From positions 2,286,501 to 2,350,500 of the forward strand of contig JAGVVL010000018.1 in assembly GCA_018287875.1 (NCBI GenBank): a DNA stretch of 64,000 nucleotides, in the 5' to 3' direction. The DNA comes from Nigrospora sphaerica. Taxonomy: Eukaryota > Ascomycota > Sordariomycetes > Amphisphaeriales > Apiosporaceae. The notes beneath the pieces are model-generated. The model made no database searches and was not told the DNA's origin. It saw only the letters and a list, made by a program, of their open reading frames with translations. Shown one piece after another: positions 33,251 through 45,060 of the stretch (its first letter is position 1; every line of letters begins with the position of its first letter). Both the position numbers and the translations under genes were made by a program.

Positions 33251-34173
33251 ACCACGGGCAGAACGGTCCGCACTGGAACATCACACACCACAACGACCAC
33301 TTTGGCAGCAGCATCAGCACCTCACGATACAGCATATGCTGGGTCTACCTGACGGAGAAGTTGACTGAGTAATGGATATCTACTCTGGAGGGAGCCGTCC
33401 AAGTAACGGACGCGCGCCTCGGAGTGCAGGATCGGGGTTTGGAATACCGAGTAAGAGGGGGCTGGAGAGGAGGCGGCGGCGGTATACGTACTACCGCGGG
33501 TGCCGGGGGTTTGGGCACCTCGACGAGTTTCACACTGAAATGGAACCTGCCACGACTTCATTTTGTTCGACACCCAGAGTATGTCTTTTGCTTACCAGGG
33601 GACGGGATGGTTTGGTACCCAGACCACCACAACCAACTTGTAACCTTAGCCGCGTATTCCCTTTTGTCAATTTAGTTTTTGGGGGTGAATGAAGAGTTTT
33701 GATTACCGACGTCAAGGTATGCCCAACTTCCACAGCATGGTTCGAGGCGGCAGTGGACGGAGTGGCTGGGGGGTAGTTTGGATGAGTAGCACCCTTCCGT
33801 GACGAAAGGCAACGCCACAATACGTATATACGTTTCGCCTTTGCTCACGTTCTTGAGCATGTCTACTTTTCACCGAACCCTAACTCCGTGTGATGCCATA
33901 TCGGACCAACTTTCAAATACATACAACTAGATATGCTCCATGCAACTGGAGGGGCCTACCCGGCCAGGGGAGACGGTTATCCTTATAGCGGTGCTTGCTT
34001 TCTATATTTTTGGGCGCCGTTGGGGCGCGACACGCCTTCTATCGCAACTACATCAGCACACCGCACCCACGGCGCGACGGGTCATCATCATACGCATCTC
34101 TTCGTATACGGCGCAAAAACGCACACACGGCCTGGCGTACGTGTGTACGCGCGCTTCAGGAAGGGGGGAGGGC
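33251..34173. other. Convergent 3' flanks
   Basis: This space lies between the VAP gene (+) and the desaturase gene (-), presumably both 3' UTRs plus spacer. No gene is recognised. Confidence 0.5.
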
Positions 34174-35364
34174 TCAGGCCTGGATCTCGGTCTCGGCCCA
34201 GTCGTCGACCCTCTTGGTGCCGCCGGCGCCGACCAGACGGCCGCCCTCGCGGCGCTTGACGCGGCAGCGGATGCCGACGTTGGCATCGAAGATGAACTGC
34301 CAGATGACGTAGGTCCAGGAGCGGTGCTGGGGCAGGTCGGCGTAGAACTCGCGGGCCATGGCGTGAAGGCGGGGCAGGCGGGTCCAGGGCACGGCGGGGA
34401 AGTCGTGGTGCTCGTTGTGCAGGCCAACGTTGTAGGTGAAGAAGTTGCCGACGCCGTAGTAGCTGTACGTCTCGGGGATGGGCACCTGGTTGGCGGGGTC
34501 GCGCTGCGTCGGCGTGACCGTGTCGTAGACGTAGTGCTCGGCGATGAAGTGGCCGGCCAGCGGGTGCAGCGAGCCGGCGAGGAAGGACGACAGCAGGAAG
34601 TAGAGCAGGGCGCCGCCGCCGAGGAGGCGCAGCACGGCGGCATCGAAGAGCACCTGCACGGCCAGGTTGGTGGCCGAGACCCAGGTGAAGGGCACGCGGT
34701 AGACGGCCATGGGGCGCACGGCGTAGAAGAAGATCTGGAAGGTGCAGAAAAAGGCCTTGCCGAGGATGGAGTCGAGGAAGACGGCCTCGAGGGCCGTGGG
34801 CAGGTCCGTGTCGAGGCCGTCGACGCCGAGCGACTTGTGGTGCGTCAGGTGGTAGGGGCGGAACGAGGCCGAGTAGGGGATGCCGATGGGCAGGTTGGCG
34901 AAGATGGCCAGCAGGCGGTTGGCCGTGGCGGAGCGGAAGGCCAGGTTGTGGCTGATCTCGTGGATGGCGAGGAAGAGGTTCTGGTTCGCCGTGGCGCCGA
35001 CGACGTAGGCCAGCAGCCAGAAGCGCGGCGAGAAGAAGGGCGCGTCGCGCACGAGGTAGGCACAGAAGACCTGCAGCGACACGACGGCCAGCACCAGCCA
35101 CTTGGTCAGCGGCTCCGGCCCGCACAGCTTGGTGACCTCGGGGTGCGCCTTGATGATGGCCAGCCGGCGCGTCCGGTGCGGCTCCTCGGTGTAGGTCCAG
35201 AAGAAGTCGCGGTACTTGGTGTCAGCGGGGGGTTCGTGGTCCGCGTCGGCGGTGGCAGCGGCGGGGGCGCCCTTGCTGTTCAGCTTGAGGACGCCACCCT
35301 GGGCCGCCGCCGGCTGGGACGCCGTCGAGGCGGCCGTGATGGTGGGGGCTGCCGAGGGGGCCAT
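34174..35364 (-). CDS. Sphingolipid delta-4 desaturase (DES family)
   Basis: Intronless, 396 aa. After an Ala-rich N-terminus comes the Lipid_DES block (KYRDFFWTYTEEPHRTRR, residues 50-67). The membrane di-iron desaturase domain follows, with its histidine boxes HEISH at 135-139, HLTHH at 172-176 and NEHHD at 317-321. Four or more hydrophobic segments are visible. The family converts dihydroceramide to ceramide by a trans double bond at C4-C5 in the ER, usually feeding glucosylceramide synthesis in filamentous fungi. All catalytic histidines are present. The high-GC coding sequence produces long meaningless frames on the other strand. Confidence 0.95.
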   Translation of the reverse strand: MAPSAAPTITAASTASQPAAAQGGVLKLNSKGAPAAATADADHEPPADTKYRDFFWTYTEEPHRTRRLAIIKAHPEVTKLCGPEPLTKWLVLAVVSLQVFCAYLVRDAPFFSPRFWLLAYVVGATANQNLFLAIHEISHNLAFRSATANRLLAIFANLPIGIPYSASFRPYHLTHHKSLGVDGLDTDLPTALEAVFLDSILGKAFFCTFQIFFYAVRPMAVYRVPFTWVSATNLAVQVLFDAAVLRLLGGGALLYFLLSSFLAGSLHPLAGHFIAEHYVYDTVTPTQRDPANQVPIPETYSYYGVGNFFTYNVGLHNEHHDFPAVPWTRLPRLHAMAREFYADLPQHRSWTYVIWQFIFDANVGIRCRVKRREGGRLVGAGGTKRVDDWAETEIQA

Positions 35365-38300
35365 TCTGTCGGGTCGACGGCGGGTGCGCTTGGGGGTTGG
35401 GGCGGGCGAGTGACCCTACGAACTCATGGGAGGAGGCGCGCGGCGGAGAGAGGGACTGGCGAGGACAGGACAAGACAACACGGTGGCCGAGGAAAGAGAG
35501 GGAGGAAGAGAACGAGAGGCAGAGACGGTGGGAGAAGAGGAAAGACTGTGTGACCCCGTGGTTCCTGATTCCTGTCGGCCGGGCTGGAGGCGGGCGGGAT
35601 AAAGAGAATTGCCAGATTGGGACCGGCAAAGGGGAGGGCGATGTGGAAGGTGGCGATCTGGAGACATCTGCTCATTTGTGTGGAGTTGGGAATGCGCGGT
35701 GGGCATTTTCGCGCGCCAGCCCAGGACGAGAGGCCAATTGACGCTTCTAGACCAATGGGGCCACATAGGGGTTCACTTGTGGAGGCTCCACCTTCCCCTC
35801 GTGGCACCCACTGGCGTTTTGTAGGTAGAAACCCTTGCCCGGGACCCTGGAAAAAGACGCCAAGTTATAGCCCGTTAATACCACTACTATGCATCCATCA
35901 ACGGTTACTAAAATATAAGCATATACTCACCCCCCGATGATGCCTCCTCTACCACTGTATGACTAAATCTCGGCCTGTGCACGTCTCCTCTGGACGTTGA
36001 CTTGAACTAGCCATTTCTCGACCCTAGGGATATATCCTACTTAGAGAAGATCGATCAGCCGTAGACTGTTAGCGAAGTTGGTGTTGTGATGCACATTAGA
36101 AAAGCAGTCGCCCCTACCGGCCGGCTTGTATCCGACGATTAGCTGAGAACAGACGACTCTAGCCTGACCAGCCCAACACCCGCTACCTTCAGGTATTAGA
36201 GAGAACGGCTACTGCATCTGTGTATGTAGGTACGGTATGTAGGTAGGCACTCATTCATCGGAGGGAACATAGCCCCTGCGCTCGAGATAGGATCACTTTT
36301 GCCCAACCCTGCATATCGCATCCCGCCCGAAGCACCGGGACCCATCCGTAGTAGCCCTGCCACGAACGTCCCCTCAAGTTTAATTATAGCCCGACCATAC
36401 GCCATCTCATTTCGCAGCCGTGGCGTTTACTCATCCTGAGATGGTAATTCCCTGTCCTCTTAACCTGGAGTCCCTTCCCCCCAATGGGAGTCACAACCCC
36501 CTCGATTGGGACCGTTCTATCTGACTACATGTTGCTCACCAGGCTCGCGGCAACGCGGCACCGTACGACGTGGCATAATATTATGCATGGGTTCCGGCCT
36601 ACTGTGCCGGCTGCCTTCCAATCCTTGGTCCATTCACTATAGTGCTTTCCTCTTCCTGCCACGTTCCTCGACTTTACTGGGAACACGTAAAAAGGCGGGG
36701 CGAGAGCATAGCAGAGTGGCATTGCAGACTGACTGATGCCTGGCTACGTTCCGTCCATTGAGACAAAAACCAAGGTGGCGTGTGTGGACGAGGACCCCAA
36801 GGGACAGCATTCTGCCCAGATAGCACGGTACGGGAGGCTGTAAGCGTCATGCGTGATGGCGTTGCCTTTCGTGCCCTATGTCGCGATCGCCACACACAGG
36901 AGCCACGGGATGAGGGCAATACTGTTCTGAAATACCAGACATTGCAGGCATATCTCTTGATTTCTTACAAGCTTGCAGGTACGGCATGGTGCTGAGTGGC
37001 ACCTGAGTCTTCATGCAAGTTACGGTGGTCCAAACTTCCATCTGTTAGACTGGAACCTCGAATATGAAGGTGTACTACGCTAGCTGTTAGATCATGGCCC
37101 TCGTAACAGAGTATACGCTAGGCGTCGAAGAACAGCCGAGTTTCTTATTCAGTGACGGGTGGCTGGTCTGGCATGCACCCGCGTAACGGCCCGTCGGGAA
37201 TTCACGAAGCCGGCGTTGGCGTTCTACAACCAACCTAAAAGCAACAGGCATAGCGGGTTCGATACCGAGAGGGGGGACCCTGGGTCTCCCCCGCCGCCGC
37301 AAAGTCACGAGCACCCGTGCCCGAACAGGCACGAGACGCACACCAGCGAAGGACCCGCCTGCGCGAGGCTTCCGTCGTTCAGTACCAGGAAGGAAACAAT
37401 TTGAGCAAAACATGCAACGGTGAAGAACATAGGCCTCACATCATGTTTCGCGACGTGGGGTAATAGGACTTGGCGCGTACTCCATACGGCGGTGTTGCAC
37501 TGCGGTCGTCTCGATTAAGTTTCAGCAAGCGCACCTCCACATTGGCCTCCCTGTCTGCCAGAAGAATCGCGCACAGCTGCCCGTCATCGGTTGTCCGACG
37601 CGAGAGCGGAGGCCAGCGTATAAATAGTACTACTACTGTGCAGCAGCCGCCGTTTGGACCCAGCTCCGCCAGGTCGTTCCTTGGTGGCCACTCTTCGCGG
37701 GCAGCGCCTCGTGGCCGAACAAATCACAAGGCAAGCCGAGACGAGACGACGCGAGGCCGTATCAGCTCGACGCGGTGGCTGACAGTGGGTGCCTAACCGG
37801 GTAGACGGGCCACGGTGAAGTCCAGGCTCCGTAGAGATCGTCAGGAGGACGGACGTGGAGGACGTGAATTGGTCGCAGGGACGGGACGCATGCGATGAGC
37901 GTTGAAGGTATCACCATGCCTACTGCCTAAGGTGAGTTAGTAGGTAAGTACCTTGGGTACTCACACACCAACGGCGTCGAAGCCGAGGAGCGGCAACGGC
38001 GCCTGCGGACGCTTCACGTGAATTCGGACGGCACAAGATGAAGTCGCCATTACGACACCAACAGCCTCAAGGTGTGCCGGCGTTGAAGCTTGAAGCCGTT
38101 CCACGAATGGGAGTCCATTGGCTCGTTGCCCTCCAGCTAGCGGCAACCCTACGCAGCTGCACGAGGCGGGTCGCGTGCCAGCAACTGATCGGTCGATTCC
38201 CAGCTCGCCAGCGCTCTTGCATGAAAAGTAAAGCAAACGGGACGGGCACCCGCTGGCCGTAACTGGACAGTCGTCCCTATGGCGACTCCCTCCGCCCATG

Positions 38301-39321
38301 ACAGAAAGCGGGGACGCTGGACGACGGCGGAAGGCTTCGAGAAGGAGAAGCAAACGAGTGGGCGGGATCGTTCAGGGGGAAAGCAACGGTTGCACAACTA
38401 ACAGCTCGGAGACGGACGGACGGGTGGACCCGGCGGTCAGCTCAGCAGGGCGCTCTCGAAATTTGTTGACCTGTTGGCTAAACCGGTTTCAGGGTCCGAC
38501 CTGACGAATTTCCAACTTGGGCCCTCTGGTCAGCGGGGTTACGACTGGGACCCGGCCAGGGATGCTTGCTGGCATATGGCCCAAGCTCCCTTGGCCTAGC
38601 TCAACGGATTTTCCAATAGGAGAAGAGAGCTTCGTCAGCGCCCTGTACGAGGCGATGCGCCCCGAAGGGAAACTATTGGCGGTGCGTAGTCGTCCGTGGT
38701 AGATGGTACCGGTGAATGCATCGTCTTTCGTCCCGGCCTCTGCCCCGCGCCCTGGATTGGATGCCTCCGACAGTGCTGAGACCCCGTTGCAGTGGCCGGT
38801 GGAGGGACAGATAAACCCCCCGCAGCAGGGCGACTACCTTGACACGGTACCGACAACGTGACCGCCATGCTGAACGGAAGCTGTAACTTGCAGCCGGGCT
38901 TGGCTGCAATCAAACATGGATCGATAGCGAAGCTCGACGAAGCCGCCAGGCGGCGGTACACAGTATACTCGCCCATGTTAGCGGGTCGGGAGCAGGGCAA
39001 ACAACTTGGAATCCCGGCCTTTACCAGGACGCCACCCGTACCTGTCTGTTGTCTGTGCCTGTGGCCAGTCTCTTGGCCCGTGTCTGTGTTCCAAATAGTT
39101 TGTCCTGCCGGGTTCGAAGCTAGCCACCCTGCTACCTTGGCTTTTGGCAGTTGGGACGCTGCTTGTTCAGCATGCAACATCCAGGATGCATAGGATGAAA
39201 ACCTACTTACCTAGGTACGATGGATGAAAAAATGTAGGTTGGTACCTATTGAACAGATCCCTTTCCATGCCTGTAGACAGTGACTGCCTGTGTTCGCCGT
39301 AGCCATTGACCTCTCTCCCTT

Positions 39322-39360
39322 CCCCCCCCCCCCCCCCCCCCTCTCTCTCTCTCTCTCTCT
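39322..39360. repeat. Compound (C)20-(CT)10 tract
   Basis: Twenty consecutive C lead directly into about ten CT units. It lies in noncoding sequence about 0.9 kb upstream of the gene at 40245. Exact lengths may be affected by sequencing slippage. Confidence 0.85.
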
Positions 39361-39724
39361 TTCTAGACGTATCCAGTAAGGGTGGTTGGACTTCGGGACC
39401 CGACAAAATGTACAAAGTACGTGATAGTCGCTGACATCGGCGACAAGGCCCCCCTCGCACCTTGCCCACATTGGATCCCCCCCAAAGAAAGCTTATTAAC
39501 GGCAGGCTGGCACCTGTTCCGCGGCGTACGCTTATCTGCAAACTGCATAACGTGGCACACCGCGTCGTGTGTCGGTCGAGAATCGTCTGAGTCCAAACAA
39601 TTGAGTTGCCGGGATCAGCTGTTTGGCGGGAATACTACCTAACGCCCAGGTGGAGGTATACGTACCTCGTCGTCGCATCCCATGCACGACGGCGCATACC
39701 GTAGTCGTACAGTAGAGAGTAGGT

Positions 39725-39758
39725 ACACACACACACACACAGGCACACACACACACAC
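39725..39758. repeat. AC dinucleotide repeat
   Basis: Two AC/CA blocks (39725-39740 and 39744-39758) are interrupted by GG. Noncoding microsatellite. Confidence 0.85.
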
Positions 39759-40019
39759 GCATAGGCACCATAGGATTGCCGTGGAGGGAGGGCCCGTCTT
39801 CCGTATGGTTGCTTCGGTCCTGTGTGAGTGCTTCTTCCCGCGCCTCACACACCCTCCCCATCCCCCGGACTTCCGCTCTGGCTACAGAAGGATACCTGGT
39901 ACTTTGGCAATACATAGCTCTCCGGCCGGCCACCCCCTCCTCGTCCTGGAAGCCAATTCCCATTGCCCTCCTTGTCTCTGCCTCCCGCCCTTTCTCACTC
40001 CCGACCTCCCATCCGTTCC

Positions 40020-40027
40020 TATAAATA
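40020..40027 (+). promoter_or_regulatory. TATA box candidate for the gene at 40245
   Basis: A perfect TATAAATA sits 218 bases upstream of the ATG and is followed by CT-rich sequence, the usual arrangement for a fungal core promoter. Position and sequence are seen directly; function is inferred. Confidence 0.5.
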
Positions 40028-40244
40028 CAAGTACCCGTCTTCTTTTTCTCGGCCTGAGAGAACGCCTATTCAGATCTCAGTCAATTACGCCTCTTAACTC
40101 TTCCATTGCATCGCTGTTTGCCTTGCTTTCTCGCCCTCACATACACATACACGCACACACATATCTACCTACACTTGCTCCGGCGGTCGTTAGCCCACCT
40201 TCTCTACCAAACAACACAAGCCTACGTCGGCTCAATTGCCAAAC

Positions 40245-41048
40245 ATGGCCGGTCCCCGCTTGACAGCTCCCGCCGCGAAACAGCTGGTGCGCTCCATTAG
40301 CACCACGCCCTCGCAGGCCGTCCCCAAGTCGACGACGCTCCTCGCGACCTCAAAAACCACAGCCCCTCTGATGCGCAAGTATGCCGACCTCCTCAAGGAG
40401 CGCAACATTGATGCCGAGGTAAGTTGGATGTGTGTGCAAAGAACGCCAGTGGCCCGTACCGGTTCACGAATTGGTGGCTGCTTGTCGCTGAGCTGTACCG
40501 CGTGCGCCGCATACCACCGTTTCCCCCCTATCAGAAGGGCCCGGCACTAACACGGATGGCAACTTCAGGGATCGCAGCACCCCCGCAGCCTCTACACGCG
40601 TTCGGCCAACCGGCCTCACCCGGCCCCCAAGCGCCTGCGCCTGATGCAGACATTTACCAGCACCAGTGCGCCCCGCGCCGCCGAGCGGAAACGCAGCACC
40701 ATGGACTTCGCCGTGCTGCCCGGCGCCTCGTCGCTCGAGGGCGAGGCCACGGACCCCTACGCCCACATCCGCGTGCCTCTGCTGCCCGATAACTTCATGG
40801 CCCACAATGCCCCCGAGGCCGTCGACGAGCCGACGGCCATGCCCGAGATCAACATCGTGGCGGCGAATCCCGAAAACGTGGCCGTCTCGGCCCTGACCGA
40901 GGTCGAGGGCATGACTATGGACGGCGTCGAGCTCAAGTTCGCCCACACCGAGTCAGCCTCCGAGTCGGAACCCAGCATGATCACCAACATGTGGCAGGGT
41001 CTCATGTCGGACATGTTTGGCGACGGTAAAAAGAAAATGTCGGTATAA
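40245..41048 (+). CDS. Unrecognised protein with mitochondrial-type N-terminus
   Basis: Exons 40245-40418 and 40569-41048 encode 217 aa. The N-terminus (RLTAPAAKQLVRSISTTPSQ) is basic and Ser/Thr-rich with an R-S-I-S-T cleavage-like site, as in imported mitochondrial proteins. The middle (LYTRSANRPHPAPKRLRLMQ) is again basic. The C-terminal two thirds are acidic with a conserved-looking core (DPYAHIRVPLLPDNF, MPEINIVAANPENV, VSALTEVEGMTMDGVELKFAH) and no membrane span. The intron (40419-40568, GTAAGT donor, CAG acceptor) keeps frame. I do not recognise the family. A matrix protein restricted to fungi is a reasonable guess. A TATA box and CT-rich leader precede it. Confidence 0.75.
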
Positions 41049-42469
41049 CCAAGATACGGCAACATCGCTGCCGCCCCGGTGGTATGCGGGGTTTGACGCC
41101 TGTATGATGCATGGAGCTAGGCCCGGATGAGGGCACGGCGTCTACGGATTGTGGGATTTTGAAACGGCGTGTTTCTGGCTCTGTCGCTCGCGAATGGGCG
41201 ACAGAGCAGGCGGTCCTGGATCGGATCGGGGCTGGTTGGGTAAATGATGTTTTTAATGAGTCCTTCATTTTCGCGGTGAGATAGAGAACCGGCTCTAGTT
41301 AGCAATTCCGGATAGCTGGGCCTACCAAGCTCGGTCACGACATCGAATGAGTATAAATCTACCATTACACACAAGCCGGGCCATCATCGCTTCGCAACGT
41401 TTCATCGAAATCTACCACTTACATCCAACCAATCTGCCGAAGGTTGCGAGAAGGAACTTTGGTCGATAACAGCCCGTAATCCCGATGCGCTCCTTCGAAC
41501 GAGAAGACATGCTCGCTCACACCGGGATTGCTCGGGCATGGAACGGGCAGATTTGTTTGGCCCGGGAGGAGCTAGCGAGAGGTACCAGCTCGGCAACCGC
41601 GACCACTAGCTCGTCTATAAGGTCACGAGGCGCATTGCATGGCATTGGCGGGAGAAGCACAGCTGCGACACGTCAGAAGAGACGGACGCCTCTTCCTGGG
41701 CCCCCGGACCCCGAGACTGCCGCTCATGGCAACGCGACTTGGCGAAGTGCCGCAGTATTACGACCGCTTACCTCATGCAAAGGGGGGGTGGGTATAAGCA
41801 GAATGGAGAGACGGTACTTCCCCAGCACAGCCATGTCGCACGCCGCTCTCCGTCAAATGATAGCTCTTCGATCTGTTCCAACAGCGATATAGACCGCGCA
41901 GGTACATGACATACTACGATTCCGGCGCTATCGAAGACGATACCCGGAGAGGTTCGTCGCCTCTTCTGTCGGTTTATTCGTCACTGCTACCTTGTTCTTC
42001 TGACTCGGTGCTATATCTTTCCCACTCCATCGGTACGCTTTCCTTGCGGAGTTCCCGGAGTGCGGCATCTAGGTAAGGATTGCTTAACGCGTAATTCCGA
42101 AGGGTAGATCCATAGTGGCAAGCAGCATGGATAGAACAGAAAACAACGTGCTGAGATCTGATCTACAGTGTATGGGAGGTGTCTCCGGCCCTCGCGGGTG
42201 GGGGGAACAAAGGGTTGTCTCCGACTTCCACGTAGGGGATAACGGACAGCCCATCATCGGTGGCTGAGCGGCTGACCCGCCCGTCATCCCTGCCCATACT
42301 GGGAACACATCCGTTCATCTTTTGCCTCCTTCCCCCATCTTCCCCATGCCGCCTTTTCCCTGCGCGGCCCGGGGGGTCGCACCACGCTGATGAAGGCCCC
42401 TCTCGGCCTATTCTTGGGTGCCATCAGCCGCCCTCGGCGGCGGCCGCGGCGGCCGCTCCCTCGTTCTTT
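41049..42469. other. Convergent 3' flanks
   Basis: Spacer between the mitochondrial-type gene (+) and the SDR gene (-). No gene or RNA is recognised. A candidate frame at 41485-41892 lacks motifs and splice partners. Confidence 0.5.
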
Positions 42470-43717
42470 TCACTCGACGCCGACGAGCTTTTTGCTCAGC
42501 TCCCAGAGCGCCACCTCGCGCTCCTCGTCGAAGGCCCAGGGAGCGTAGCCGTAGTACTCGAGGTTGAGCCCCGCGCCCTCGGGGGCCGGCCCGGCGACCG
42601 AGGCGCCCTCGAGATAGAGGCCGCCGCGTCCCCTACAGCAACACAATCGGGGGCGGGTCAGCTTTTGCCTTTCGGTCCTTTTTACCAACCCAGGAAAGCG
42701 GTAGGAGGAGGTTGCTTACTCGAGGTCGCGCGACACGGCGCCGTAGACGCTCGTGGCGCAGCCCTGCTCGCGGTTGGCGACGGAGCGGCGGCCGACGTCG
42801 GTGGCGAGGGCGGCGTCGGTTTCGGCGCGGGCGCAGCCGCCCTGGAGGTTGGGGCTCAGGAAGAAGCCGGGCGAGATGCTGTTGGCGTGCAGGCCCCGCG
42901 CGCCGTAGAGGCGCTCGATCTGCGTCGCCATGTGGATGTTGGCGTTCTTGCTGGCCGAGTAGGCGACCCAGGGGTCCGGCGGCGCCTGGCGCCCGGCCCC
43001 GACGACCCCGTAGACGTCGACGTCCTCGGGCACCCCGAGCGACGCCAGCCGGTGCGCCAGCGACGACACGTTGAGCACGCGCGCGTGGAACGCCGGCGTC
43101 GCCGAAGCCAGCAGCCGCCCCGCGAGCTCGTGGAACAGCAGGAAGTGCGACAGGTGGTTCGTCCCCATCTGCAGGTCGAAGCCGTCCTTAGTCCGGCCCT
43201 CGGCCACTGCCATGATCTGCCGCATGCGCGCTGTTAGCGGAAAGGGGTCCGGTCACTCGATATCGAAAGCGCGACAGAGAGTGAAAGCGAGAGAGGGGAC
43301 TGGGGGGTGGTTCGGGCGTACACCGGCATTGTTGATGAGGATGTGCAGCTTGTCACTGCGCGCCTTGAACTCAGCGGCGCAGGCCCGCACGCTGGCGAGG
43401 TCGGTCTGGTCCATGAAAAGGAGGTGGACGCGGCCGGTCGGCAACAGATCGGCCAGCTCCTCCCGGGCCTTCGCCAGGTTCCGGGCCGTGGCGTACACGG
43501 TCGCCCCCGTCGCCGCCAGCGCCCGGACGGTAGGGGGCCCCATGCCCGACGACACGCCCGTCACGAAGCACACCTTATCTGGCCAGGCGCCCTCGAGCCC
43601 CTCGTCCCGGATGATCTGGAGGCCCGTCGGCCGTCCGTCGCCCGGCCCGGCCAGGTTCTCGAGCCGGTGGGCCTCGGCGTAGCGGCCCGTCAGGTTCAGC
43701 GGAAGGGGGGAAGACAT
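42470..43717 (-). CDS. Short-chain dehydrogenase/reductase (retinol-dehydrogenase/WWOX-like)
   Basis: Exons (transcript order) 43717-43322, 43216-42720 and 42632-42470 encode 351 aa. The Rossmann motif TGVSSGMG (TGxxxGxG) is at residues 53-60 and NNAG at 129-132. The catalytic Ser lies in LNVSS (183-184), with YSASK at 218-222 (Tyr218, Lys222). All four SDR landmarks are intact, so NAD(P)-dependent oxidoreductase activity is expected. The tail (GLNLEYYGYAPWAFDEE, WELSKKLVG) matches the fungal WWOX/retinol-dehydrogenase-like group. The substrate is unknown. An in-frame upstream ATG at 43759 would add 14 residues; 43717 is preferred for its context. A TATAAAG element lies about 130 bases upstream. 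Confidence 0.92.
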
Positions 43718-44736
43718 GATAGAAATATGAACCGTGGTATTCCGGCTGGTTCCGAACAATTCACAAGGGGAACGGCTTGGAAGGCGCTTCTTCTTCGGAA
43801 GGAGGAGATTTACTACTTCTGCCGGGATCCTCGTGTCCGGGGCAGCTCTTTATATCTAAGCTCTTAACCACCACAGCCGACCCTTAAGACAGCCTTCAGT
43901 AAGGAAAATGTCTGCCATAGTTTCTTGGCGCCCGACACGAAGCCTCCTTCCTTCCAGTCGTTTCTCCTGCATCCTGACGGTGATATGCGAAGCAGCCGAC
44001 TTAAGTCCGGGACGGCCGATAGAGCGTCAAAGTCCGGGACTCGTGCACTCAGACCCACTCCCAAGCCCCTTTCAACTACCAACTGACTGACCCTGGGGCT
44101 ACGGAACGGCTGTTTGGCCCGAGCCCTCGCCCTCCGTTTTCGGTTCGGGGCGAGTAGCTAACAGTTCGACAGGTACCCAAGTATTGGGGGGCCCTTTCGC
44201 TCTTTACCACGGCCCTGCCGAGCGGCAGCTTATAAGGCGTGACCACTGTTTCACTAACATGATATTTCTTCACTTCAGTACCAGGTACGATACGAACCAC
44301 AAGGGTGAATCGGTTGAAGTGCTTGATTCGAATATCCTACACCATCTTGCATTAGAAGCCAACGAGAACACACTGTTGAGCACTGTTCGCGTGGTACCTG
44401 GCTGCACTCAGGGTTTGACAAGGCCTTCTCTCCCAGTCCTCACCCCGTCGTGGAGGACTCGGTAAACGATGCCGCTCTTCACAGTTTCTTCTGCTTAAGC
44501 AAGTATCTACTTGATTGTTTGATAAAAGTATTCCGCCTTCTCCACACTACTCCCTATTCCTTATTTGAAGGTCCTGTCGTTATAGAGTGGGGATATTCCA
44601 CCTATACAACGTAACCTGAATAGATTCACGCCGACAAAGGCCAGTGGGGCATGAGATGTGGGGTGACCCCGTACCAAGCGGGTACAATCTGAATGGCTAT
44701 TTAATAATTAAGATAAGATGACAAAACAACATCCAA
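43718..44736. other. Upstream region of the SDR gene
   Basis: It contains the SDR promoter and a more A/T-rich stretch (about 44460-44736) leading up to the tRNA gene. No protein gene is recognised. Confidence 0.5.
43848..43854 (-). promoter_or_regulatory. TATA box candidate for the SDR gene
   Basis: In the sense of the SDR gene the sequence reads TATAAAG, 131-137 bases before the ATG at 43717. Spacing fits a core promoter element. Confidence 0.45.
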
Positions 44737-44807
44737 GCATCAGTGGTTTAGTGGTAAAATCCATCGTTGCCATCGATGGGCCCCGCGTTCGATTCGCGGC
44801 TGATGCA
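44737..44807 (+). tRNA. tRNA-Gly (anticodon GCC)
   Basis: A 71-nt intronless cloverleaf. The 7-bp acceptor stem GCATCAG pairs with CTGATGC, with A as discriminator base. Box A (TGGTTTAGTGG) forms the D arm. The anticodon stem CATCG/CGATG frames the loop TTGCCAT with anticodon GCC. The T arm is CCGCG-TTCGATT-CGCGG and includes box B. CCA is not encoded, as usual in eukaryotes. A run of five T at about 44826-44830 can serve as RNA polymerase III terminator. Confidence 0.97.
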
Positions 44808-44825
44808 TAACAGCTCCGGCTTTCA

Positions 44826-44830
44826 TTTTT
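44826..44830 (+). terminator. Pol III T-run terminator of tRNA-Gly
   Basis: Five consecutive T about 18 bases after the mature tRNA 3' end, the first T run of sufficient length downstream. Confidence 0.55.
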
Positions 44831-45060
44831 ACCCCCTTTGCAAGGGTTTGCCTGCCTTTTTATACAAGAACAGTATAGGTCGCGACGTGGGTTTCAATGC
44901 CTTGGTCCCAAAGGCTCAAATCTATAGATATGGCCGAAATCGCAAACTGGTTGTCTGTAGAAACGCCCAGTAGGCCAGAACACAGTTGAACAGCTGAGGA
45001 AAGGCAGAGAGAGAGAGGCATGCCGCGGTAACCACGCGTCCATCCATCCCGGGCCGTGCA

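Larger units (their letters stand above)
35365..40244. other. Long divergent spacer
   Basis: About 4.9 kb between the desaturase and a mitochondrial-type gene. The first 250 bases (GA-rich on plus, CT-rich in desaturase sense) look like the desaturase leader. TACCTA/TAGGTA motifs occur at about 36228, 36240, 37935 and 39208-39217. A poly-C/CT tract lies at 39322-39360 and AC repeats at 39725-39758. A TATA box (40020-40027) precedes the next gene. Open frames are short and show no family motif. Confidence 0.5.

Noticed and set aside
33940..35553. 537-residue open frame opposite the sphingolipid desaturase
   Set aside because: The minus strand carries three histidine boxes in place. The plus frame is composition-driven and lacks motifs.
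37250..39130. GGTTCGA-like sequences suggesting extra tRNA genes (near 37256 and 39111)
   Set aside because: No matching box A, acceptor stem or anticodon arm could be folded around them.
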